Part shown: positions 33,601 to 41,900 of the stretch, piece after piece
Position numbering within the stretch: position 1 is the first letter of the stretch
Layout: each line of letters opens with the position of its first letter
Assembly: GCA_000333855.2 (NCBI GenBank)
Contig: CM007323.1
Location: 199,923-263,922, forward strand
DNA from: Endotrypanum monterogeii
Lineage: Eukaryota > Euglenozoa > Kinetoplastea > Trypanosomatida > Trypanosomatidae
Direction of reading: 5' to 3'
DNA length: 64,000 bases
Notes under the pieces: generated by a model
The model's input: only the letters and a program-made list of their open reading frames with translations
Database searches by the model: none
What the model was told of the DNA's origin: nothing
Program-made: the position numbers and the translations under genes

Positions 33601-34326
33601 ACGCAGGGCTTCGCGGATAAAGAGTTTCTGTGGCGCCGCCTCCCAGAACCACGTTGTGTTGCGGAAGAAGATGACGTGGAAGTGACCCCCACGCGTCTGC
33701 AGGCGGCGTAGAAGCATCTGGGCATTGTACAGCACGTGCAGCGGCTGCACAAGATCCCAATCAACGTGCGGCGACGACAGCGCCGCCATGAGCAGCGAGT
33801 CACCGTCGATGAAAAATTTTTCCATGGCACTCAGGTGCACAAACATGTCGAACTGGCGAGGCCTGGCCATGGAGTAGTTGAGCTCGACTGCCACTGCTGT
33901 CAGCGCCTTTTCCATGCACGTGATCGCGGCTGGCTGATCAGCAAACGTGGCCAAAAACTTCCACGCCATTCGGCACTCATCAGAGCTTTGCAGGGAGTCT
34001 ATTTGCACCACAGCAGCAGTGCTGTCTGCAGCGTCTCCACCACCCCGCGCCGTCTTGTTCGCTGCAGCCCATCTCAGCACCGCATTGCACGTTTGCAGCA
34101 ACGCCGTCGTTTCATGCACAACCTTCAGCGTGGACGGGGTTGTGTTGCAAGCGGCAGGAGTGGCAATGGCGGTGGCTTCGCTGGCGCTGTTCAGGCAGAG
34201 CAGTGATCGTACGAGAAACAGCTGTTTAATGGGCAGCGACGCAGTTATTTCGACGGTCGTGTCAAAGTCAGGCTGACCATTGGCCTCCACGAAGAGTTGT
34301 TGTATCTCTCGGTAGTGCGACGACAT
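27685..34326 (-). CDS. DDX60-like Ski2-family DExH-box helicase
   Basis: This 2213-residue protein has a superfamily 2 helicase core in its second half. Motif I is APTSAGKT at residues 1105-1112, motif II is DEIH at 1212-1215, motif III is SAT near 1242, the GVGIHHAG segment typical of Ski2-like helicases follows, and motif VI is QMMGRAGRRG near 1726-1735. The N-terminal 1000 residues have no helicase motif but include FFIDGDSLLMAAL at residues 171-183, the PIN-like segment also present in DDX60 proteins. Between the RecA domains a long charged insertion (about 1430-1610) includes a coiled-coil-like AAAEAARKQRE stretch. A low-complexity segment lies near residues 717-760. The ATG at 34324-34326 starts the longest frame. 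In mammals DDX60 acts on RNA in antiviral signalling; here an RNA-surveillance or translation role is inferred only from family. It is the first - gene after the strand switch. Confidence 0.85.
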   Translation of the reverse strand: MSSHYREIQQLFVEANGQPDFDTTVEITASLPIKQLFLVRSLLCLNSASEATAIATPAACNTTPSTLKVVHETTALLQTCNAVLRWAAANKTARGGGDAADSTAAVVQIDSLQSSDECRMAWKFLATFADQPAAITCMEKALTAVAVELNYSMARPRQFDMFVHLSAMEKFFIDGDSLLMAALSSPHVDWDLVQPLHVLYNAQMLLRRLQTRGGHFHVIFFRNTTWFWEAAPQKLFIREALRETLTAVAATNPDSNLVVDTFSSFHCEEFAAYVNKYEPEFLLMSDGEQLGHESALKHLFHNHTEEELLRFENEINADEGDTASPATNPTPLTEEEKSDLSQRVAEDQAMELKSVYRSLVDDEGNGDKVSFYFHCFLTWAAARRIKVAYSSRIIARENAVVVFAVTVESGNFARSLVLEENSTELAAELEHDVPLPTLSEASLAFTKDGQLSRREQVVLAAVHAYLHTGNGVAARTAQQLQLCQTMVITAYCTSLLSAELRAQRGVTSPVVTAFLNDMAPYLLQAFKHCDCAMGRGAEFDVFDGHLITIMAHLLRTTPAAELLDEDGVADVNFSWQDVVGDESANITSTALAALPDVVIAEPKTTMKYPHLTHELIDQLARLLQVEGHVSNRAYPSTLGNANQLSGWIVSQPFDELNDVVDVYVERESQRNLTERERRKQLFIEAAFVTDAAQQAESMGIRGFTAGTLAVVCSDSDEDESAAGAAASSTAAGANPSKAVKKAKQQHSGQKNKKTRSREDIIREESNMREANKLVQDWAQQVSELCKKTDQASRPTDISDNIGVLTAAITRLTGTSFGRNFDPGEVLKDDNAVPLPLAMWRLLVEVSGMREAELAFTITDEDAERSAAVGKKKRSAKDKRMTNLYVFGLIADLVEENIIHAKSGSHGTDSWGKLERLRKVKKDFTVYDATSYLNWVFLNYVQLHFQCKLMSRVVRLQLVQWKNERERARQAQEIPNINVGVPLFLYCHHKILSCIRDNGLAISTEDLDTVRSALAHFDFPASYHEKVDNAISRWQNSAVSVLPPSHRPRQKVCFDTPEMMQLMSMGHLLERPVIPTKDYRVVFNPDGWQRDLLDIVDNRGSAVVCAPTSAGKTFISYYCMYSALRTSNKKVVVYVAPNRALINQAVADVCARYGSKKYSFPGRNVYGVHGGADYHRYVDSCQVLVTLPEVLETLLMSPKYKEWTKRLDYVILDEIHTMESSGNGDVWERVLALLPCPFVALSATLGETQQLCGWLNRVQQRLAGQQPDVGKRDFTVHDIPSSGSIQRWNDIKKYMYLPPPGYQPQLKKLTAKYPNRYIHDLHPLSILTLEQLHNGFPPDITLVPSEVVQLYQKMCVLYTERIFAKWPKVAVVQAMKAQLSTLLPEVYFQQENYITQQQARRYEADVKNAFAYWVYLNTGRDADGLETLSSEDVTAFNADMRELCAAILQTFSQRLREDEALLDKYATDMALKRDGQLGLPATEDEATASDAATQAVTAVAQSHKAFFPESKEFIAENIISVLRELNSRDMGPTIVFTFEGEDCDDLAKAIITRLEDAETAYRQTEEFAVYKSAMERKAAAAEAARKQRESTLKQKKLTTDESGDVDRADRDVDNMNDDEDYVVPNVLPEFTFIGQYCTVDPTVVKEAVEECIKRGDTLCARAIQRGVGIHHAGVKGKLRRIMEILFRGRHCGVICATETLALGVHSPCRSVVLAGDHVLLNTTQFRQMMGRAGRRGLDYLGHLIFLSVSMKKITRLMTSSMTVIKGNVQVDPITQLRLLQLYDYARHRDLKGAEEWSRHALAMAERLYVNPLFFAGREAVEGGNMEPFTVEFAQMLLGFLHREGLHFKDRPSSLGSLLVDAMYVFRNAQVSAEGFAFISMITRKVFAKARLARHFNYLAPSDDAVVQEAKAELLAYLFSVNKMCGVPLEIHRSVLSDPAVIELWSGRRVAKQHRVVLAPLDICSPAVKPFSYASVYRMISAFYAYLASTLKEAADTRLPYMCPKTKKKNCIFGGKSEMPLMARLKETIQPYAARDPFVAISGCGDHFVHSEDLVTTLRRGLFCDRRMLPMLDLTDGCRHDGAQVLINACLTDFVRCKAQIDSVRSNFRFTLLEELNGLSQSESYAVLNHTERLLSNISGLTRDPKYSPLQVLSALYPERERGEDVSEEDQKFYAGTLGVLEFAKQLHELRPHIDKELAMVQWMARIAEMRRAKK

Positions 34327-35080
34327 CCTCCTTTTCCCCCTCTTTTAATAAAAAAAAAAAAAAAATACTCCCCCGTTTCCCAAAACAAAAACAAAAACAA
34401 AACTCTACACTTTTCTTTGCACACGAGGCCCGTGAAGCAATCGCACCCGATACAGATGAACAGGCAAAGGGGATGGGCCGTGCTTGATTGTTCGCGCGTG
34501 TGAGTGTGAGTTGTATGTCGCTCTCCCTGCCGATGTGTCTGTCTGTTTGTGTCTCTGACCGGTGGAGTTGAGTTGTTCTATTTTTACTACGTCGTTTAGA
34601 TCAAGTTTATACACAAACTTGCGAACCTTTGTCACGCACTCTCTCTGCGCGGGTGTGTGCATGTGCAAGAATAAGCGAGTCGAGAGGGTCAAGATAAAAA
34701 AGAAAAAAGAAAAAAGCCGCGGTGGTGGGGGTGGTGGAGGAGGAGGTGGTGGTGGAGGTGGTATCAGCAGAGTTGAGCGATATGTCAGACACAGAAATGT
34801 CAGTTCACCTATGCCCATGTGCGGATGTTAGGGGGAGACAGCTGCGGACAATGGTTCGCGAGATTCCCATTTTCTTTTTTTAAATTTTTATTTTGTTGGG
34901 ATTCCTGCCCCCCCCCCCCTGCCGTTTTCCATGGACGCCTCACAGAGGTGGGGTGGCGTGGAGGGGGGTAGGGGAGAGGGAGGGGGGAGGGGGTGGCGCA
35001 CATCATGTTCTTCAGCAACTGTAGCGCATAATCCAAATAATGCGCACAACGACCGGCCAGACACAAACCCACACTTTTCT

Positions 35081-35128
<48 letters not shown>
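34327..35128. repeat. Spacer with purine-rich GGT/GGA tract and CT-TA repeat
   Basis: The spacer contains A- and T-runs near the helicase start, a G-rich (GGT/GGA)n tract at about 34723-34767, a GGGGA-rich run at 34957-34995, (TC)n at about 35081-35103 and (TA)n at about 35104-35129. The last (TA)n provides the stop codon of the neighbouring - gene. No gene seen. Confidence 0.7.
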
Positions 35129-35133
<5 letters not shown>

Positions 35134-35977
35134 TGCAATGACATGGTTTCTGGGCAGCCCCACTTTCGACCCCTACTTCATCCTCGCTTGCGCCTGTTCG
35201 TTGATCATTTTTCTCATCCCCTACTCCGCCTGCACCCAACGCCAGTACCTCGCTCTCGATCGAGTGCAGACGACCGCCGTGAATGCAATCCACGGCGGGC
35301 CCCTGAGACAGCGTCCACACAGACGAGCGGAATAGGATCAAGTCACTTCCACCGTCGACTCGGACCGCGGCTGAAGCGGGACCGGCCCGCACGCCACCAA
35401 CGAGACGACTGAACGTCAGGGAAGCATTGCTGTCACGGCCGAGTATGAGGGGCACCATCCCAGTCACAGTGCTGTGATCCAGTCGCACCTGCGACCGCTT
35501 CGATGCGAGGAGACCAGCTATGTTCGCGTACGCGATGTTGACGAAGGTGTCGCCGGAGGCATGCACCATGACACCGGTGTTGCGTGCTCCGGTGAGACGC
35601 GCAGGGAATATCGGCACCGCTGCCGAGTCCCCAGAAGCGGTGGGGGGTGAGACATTTCCATAGACGTTCTGTTTTTCGCTCCTCATCAGAGAGTCGCCAC
35701 AGAGGGCGTCGCAGTCGTGGTCAGTCGGCGAGGACATGTACGCGCTGTACGGCCAATCATCGAGGGATGTGCCGACCATGTGCAGCGTGCACTGTGCACC
35801 GTCCACGAGTGAGACGAGCAGCAGCGGGACGGTGGCGATCTTAGTAGCGGCTGCGACCTCAGCGTTGTGACGGGCCGAAAGGAGAGACGACGTCGCGTTT
35901 ACCGAGAGCGCAGGGGTGGCGAGGGGGCATGGGGAGTGTGACTGATTGTGCGGCGCCGGGGGCGTCGGCGTGTTTTC
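35129..35977 (-). CDS. C-terminal part of the E2/beta-helix protein, in another frame
   Basis: This open frame starts just after a TGA at 35978-35980 and overlaps the 3' end of the large gene, so no separate start is needed. The product continues the style of the large protein: alternating hydrophobic strands with turns (TGVMVHASGDTFVNIAYANI, SQVRLDHSTVTGMVPLILG, SDLILFRSSVWTLSQGPAVD), as in a parallel beta-helix. No ATG lies near its beginning; the first candidate is an in-frame GTG at 35806. The simplest reading is one gene with a single frame change between about 35860 and 35978, either real or a sequencing error. The stop lies at the border of a (TA)n repeat, so the last residues may be altered too. 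Confidence 0.6.
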
Positions 35978-38900
35978 TCATGATGGCGCTGTAGTCTTCA
36001 TCGCCACTGCCCTTCCCGCGGACAACACGCACATAGTCGCAGCACAGCTTCGCGCATGGCCCCTCACACGTCACCACCGCTGAGACGAGCGGCTCGGCGC
36101 ACCCAGCACCGAGAGAAGGTTGCGAGCAGAGCGAGACATCCACAACGCAGTCGATCAGATTGAGCTGGCCTTGCTGACCGACATATACGCCAGGTGGCTG
36201 AGAGGTGAGGTGACGCAGCATGCGCACCGAGGGAAGAGATGCCGTGTCGTCTTCGGTTTTGATAGGTGTCCGTGTTTCTGCGGGTTGGTAAGCATGGATG
36301 CCGTCACCGCCCCCCCTCGCCGCAGAGGTGGTGCTGTCAGCCAAGTGACTCAATCCTGCGTTGCGTTGCGGCTCGGGCGAGGTGCGCCCCCCCTGGCCTT
36401 TCCGGAGGCTGTGTGGCGCTCCCATGGGAGGCACAGTGAGAGTGCAGGTCGTCTCCGTGGTCATCACCGCGACCTTGTCTTCCTCCCTCCTTTCCTCCCC
36501 CTTCGCAGTGCTGGCGCTGCTGCAGTCGGAGAAAATTTGCGGTAAATGACTGGTGGGCCGCAGCACAACGCGCTCAATGGTGCAGGTACCTAAAATAATA
36601 CAGCTGCCGCAAACTACCGGGCGCACCGGCGGAAGGACGGGGTCGCTGGCGGTGGCCTCGGAGGTCGCGGGCCCAGGCGGGGTTTCCTCGGCATGGGTTG
36701 GGCCGCCTGGCATTGTCGAGCGATCGAGTCGAACGGCCAGCGGAGTACACAGGTGTGCATCATCGCTAAGCCACCTGAGGCGACTTGGCTGCGCAGCGCT
36801 TGCAGACCCCACCACGCGGCAGCCGCCAACCTCCTCGTTTGCGTTGTTCGACAGAAGCGCCTCACGAACCTCGTGGACGCCATCGCCACGGATGGCGACC
36901 GGTGGCTTGATCGCCGTCGCAAGGGTTCTGGGTGAGGCGGCCGACCTCGATTCTGCCGGCGGCGCACTCCGCCACAAGGAGGGAGGGGCTCCAGTAGCTG
37001 TGGAAGCACCGTGTGCCCATCTGCGAGCCAGTGATCGCGCCGTCATGCCGCGGAAAGCCAAACCAGTGTTCCCGCCCTCTTCCGGGATGGGTGCCGCGCC
37101 CGTCAGAGCTGCTGCCTCGTCCGTCGCATCGCGTTGCACTGCCCACTGCCAGATCGCACGCCACGGCATTGCGGCAATGCGCGCGACTGCGCATGTTGCA
37201 TACTGCACCACTGCCCCCAGGCGAGGCCCCGGCGGGATGTCCTTCGTCCTGCAGTTGCCTCGCGCCTCACCGACCTCGCCGTCTTCGGCGTTTCGTGTGA
37301 TGCGACACACACCACCGAGGCGCACTATCAGGGCGTACTGCTGCTCGCAGAGAAGAGAACAGTTGGCGAGGGTGAGGTGTCCTCCGGCGAAGATGTTCAC
37401 CCCGACCACAGAGCAGTCATACACGATGCACTTGCCAATGAAACCCGTGGCACCGTCGCCGCAGGTGATGCCGCAGCGAGCACCGCCACCAAGCAGCGCC
37501 TGCGGCACGTGAACGGTTGCATCGGCGAGGGCGATGCAGGCAGGTCGTAGTTCCAACAGACTTTCCCCGCCCTTTGGGTTCAAGCACGACACGGTTGGGG
37601 CCATGGCCAAGAATTTAGGCGGCTGTCTCGGCTTCTGCTTCCAGGAAGGCGTGGGGCGGGTGGCACAGCCGACTGTCGATGGCTCCGGTTGGGTGGCGGG
37701 TGTTGCCACCGAGCGGGCGGTGGGCCACTGCGGTGCGGCGGTCGTCCTGGAGTGAATATTCACCACGCCGTCTGGGTCGGCCTCGCAGTGCGCACCGTCA
37801 TAGAGGTACAGGCCGATGCGCGAGAAGTTGTAGATCTTCACATGTCCCTGCAGCGACAGCACACTACACCGGCACTCGATCCCGTATGTATTCGCCGCGT
37901 AGCTGCCGCGTCGCACGACACAGTGCGCGTTGGATAGGATGTATACACCGACGTGGTCGCTGCGCGCACTGCACTTGGTCAGGCGGAGCACACCGCCGTC
38001 CGTGGTATATCCATTGACGACATGCTTGGCCGTGCAGTGGTGCGCCTCCAGCTGCGCCCCCGGGCCGAGACAGGCGAAGCCAAACGTGACGCAGCGCGCT
38101 TCGGTGTCGTGGGTGTAACATCGGCTGTCAGACCACACCTTAACACCCGTGGTGCCCACAGATGGAGCGCTGTGACGGATGGGGGATGGTACCGATGAGG
38201 CGGGAGGTACACCCGAGGCGGACTGCAGCATATCTTCGTCCACCCCTGCGAAGCGAACGCCGAGCTTCAGGTGGCGGGCCCATATATGAGGGGGCCCTAC
38301 TGGATCGATTTTATCCGCTGGGCTGCCCTTGTTTTTCGGCCAATGAAATACGTAGCTCGCTGCATCTGTGGGAGACATGTCCACGAGGCACTTACTCAAG
38401 TGCAGCACGCTGCCGCTGTACGCGTTGAAGCCGCTATCACGGCCACGCAAAACTGTGATGCCGGTGCACTGTATCTCGCTCGAGTGGCATTCTACACCAT
38501 AAACACCCCCGCATAGCACCGCTGGAACGCCTCCGCAGATGAGCGGCGGCGGCGTTCGCCCCTCCATGCGAGCCCCGACCACGTGCGGCGTGCTTGCGGC
38601 CTCGACGCGCGCGTGGTTGACAGCGAAGACTCCCACGTGGGATGTGTCAGCGCCACAGTGTCGTAGTTGACACTGTGAGCGGTCGATGGTGTAGCCGTTC
38701 ATGGCGTTCGTCACAAAACACTCGAGGAGCTCCACCTGCGCGGACTGCATGGCGGCGAGGCCGAAGCTGTGGCCCGCAATGAGACACTGCCGAGCCTTGA
38801 GGTCAGCACAGACGACTTTGACCCCACATGAGCGCTGCGGCGGCGACACCGACGGCAGCAAAGGAGCTGCGTTGTCATTTTCCCTTGTTGGCGACTCCGC

Positions 38901-41900
38901 AGTGCCGAGGGTGGTCTCCTCGGTCTCCACCGCCGCGCTCGCCGCCGCTTCGTCTTCTGCTGTCGACCACAACACGCACTCTTCAAGCTCCACCGTACTG
39001 TTCCCGTAGGCATAGACGCAGGCGTCTTGCGCGTTCATCAACGTCACCCCGATCGCCTTGAGTGCGGCGTCGCGGACCTCGAGGCCAAACCGACCCCCAA
39101 AGAAGCCGAGCGTCTGCTCCGGCGACGAAAATATTCTTGCGGTCGGTGGGTAAAACTCTGGGGCGTCGTTGGCCACGACTGGCGTTGGTGCCGCACCGTC
39201 GAGTGTGTCAGAGCCGCGTACCGTTTGCGCATAATGGCGCCGCGCGAGCAGTGCGACGCGGGCGGTGTTCGCTGCTGCCGCAGACTCCCATGAGGGCTCC
39301 GTCTCTGAAGCATTTGTTGGAGAACCATCCTGCTTCATTTCCTTCTGGTGCTCGAGCTCTTCCGTGACCATGCGGCGTGCCGCTTCGTGCGCCTCGCCGA
39401 GGTGGCGGCACCTCCGTGGAAAGCTGCCGTAACGGTCATCTGTCACGATACACTTCGCCTTGTGTAGGACGAAGGCGCCCACATGATTGGCTCGTGTAGA
39501 GCAGCCGTCCAGCGTGGCGGCGGAGGCGTCTACGGTGAAGCCGTTCACGACGTCGCTATCGGCGTGGCAGCAGTAGAAGTTAGCTACCGAGTGGGTGATT
39601 ACACAAAATCCAAAGTACAGATGCCGCGCCACGCAGTAGCGAGAGGTGAGGGTGCCACCGAGCTCGACGTGGAGCCCAGTGGTGCGTGTCACGTCGTCGA
39701 CGTGGACAGGTGGTGGTAAGCACTGCTGACGCACTTCATGGTGCTCACTGGGGGCGCTTTCACCACCTCCACTCCTGATGTGGTCGCCATCCTGCTCGGC
39801 TGCTCCTGTTGCTTCAGAGGCTACTGCGCCTCGCCTAGACAGGAGAGCATCACTTGTGGCGGTGTAGGTGGTCGTGTGGTTGCCCTCGAAGAGGCAGTGC
39901 TCCAAGTATGCACGGCACCCCTGCACCGTCACAGCACTCAAGGTGGCAGCTGTGACGGTGCAGTAGGCCATGTCAACAATGGCATCCTGTTCGGCGAGAA
40001 TGGTGCGCTCCGTGTTACGGCCAGGGTGGACGGTGCAGCGGACAAGTCTTAGCCGACCTTGGTTCGACACAAGTATGATCGACCGAAGCACTGCCATCGT
40101 GGGTCTCTCACGCGGTGCGGTAGCTCTGCTTACGTCGCTACCCCTGCATTCTCGATCATTTCTGACAAAAGAAAATTTGTCCGCATCCTTATCCTGATTG
40201 AGGTGACGTGTTGCAGTTTTGAAAATGACGCTGTCCTCCTCCGTCTTCGCCTCTCGAGTGCTCCCTTGCTGTCCATGTGCCACCGCCCTCGGCACGTGAA
40301 GGTCAGGCATCAGCCGGTAGACGTGTGTATCTTCCGAAATCTCAACCCGTGAGGAGTCGAGGATGAGGAGGCACTCCCTCCGTTGCGCGTATAAGAGGGC
40401 GGGTGGCGGCACATTTTCCGCGCCGAGTCCGGGATCAGCCACTGCTGCTACCGCCATGACGCTCTTGGCTGCTGTACGGAGGGCGTCTGCCGGAGAGGCG
40501 CTAGAATGGGGTGCAGCACACTGGAGTCCTCGACGGTGGCAGGACGACTCATCGCAGCACGACCGCGGTCGTGGGACCTGCAGCAGCCGAACATCCGGCA
40601 TCAACGCCAGGTGACTGTGCGACACCTGCAAGCTCGCTAGCTTCTCCGTGGTCAATGTGCCGACAAAGATGCAGTTGTCCAGTACAAGGTTGCCCAAAAC
40701 GCGAAGGTGACCGTAGAGGTACATGTTGGTGCAGCGCAGCGTGAGGCCGCGAGGTATCAGGCACGTGTGGACGCGTCCAGCGGAAGATGTTGCCGTTGAT
40801 GACGGTAGAGAGAGACGCAGGGGTGGCACCTGCTGTGGCGGGGGCGATGACTCCATGGTCGAGCTGCTCGCGGTATGGCCAACGTCGTTCGCAGCCCACG
40901 GGCGAGAGCTGTTGCCACTGCTGTTGCTGCCACCGCTAGACTTTCGGGTAGCGACGGTGGAGACACGCACGTTCCGTAGCACGCAGGCCACTCGTGACCG
41001 TGGAAGGTTGTCTCCGGCATCGCCGATGAGGCAGACATCGAGGGACAATGGAACGGCTGCATCATCGCATGAGACCCCTGCCTCTGTGCCGTGCGGCATT
41101 GATGCGATGGGGGATGGTGGCGATGGGAGTTCCATCGGAATCCACAGCTCGGCCACGCGCTGCTGAAGCGGCGGCGGTGCCGCGCCGTCAGTTCCTGACG
41201 CTCTGTGCGAGTGTGTAGGCGCGTAGGCGATGCATGAACGCGCTGGTGGACGTGCGTACATTGACAAGAGGCTGCTGCCGAGTTCACAGGTCATATCGAC
41301 ACGGCTCCCAGATGGAGGCACATCTGATATAGTAGGGACCGTTGCGGCGCTCTTGCCATCTGCTGTTGCCATGGTCGAGGAAGTGCCTTCCTGCGCACCA
41401 TCCGCACTCATGAGAAGGGCGGGTGAGTCGAGCAGCATCGTGGTAGGTGTAGCTCCCCTTGCTGCAGCGCGTTGCAGTTGCTGTAGCGCAGAGACAGGGG
41501 ACAAGAGTGGGGAGGGTGGAGACGCGGTCACGGGGGCTGTCTCCAGTAGGGGGGCGTAGACACCCAAGAGTGCATCATAGAGAGCAGTGTTAAGGTGAGA
41601 CACGTCACGCAGCACCGGTGGGGCGAGTTCGCCACTGCTATTGCGTGCCATACCACCACTACCACCGTTGCCCTGGGCCGCTCCAAGTTCGATGAGTGAC
41701 GGCATCGATAGGGCGGTCTGCGGGGCGTTAGCCGAAGAAGAGGGCCCCACGGAGTCACGGTGGGTAGACGTGTTGGTGGGAGCTACGATGGCTCCACCGC
41801 GCGACGCGCTCCGACATTTCCCTGCGACGAGCACGTCCTTGTGGGGTTCGTATATAGATGCCTCCAGGGGGCCACTCACGTAGCGACGGAACAGGTGCGG

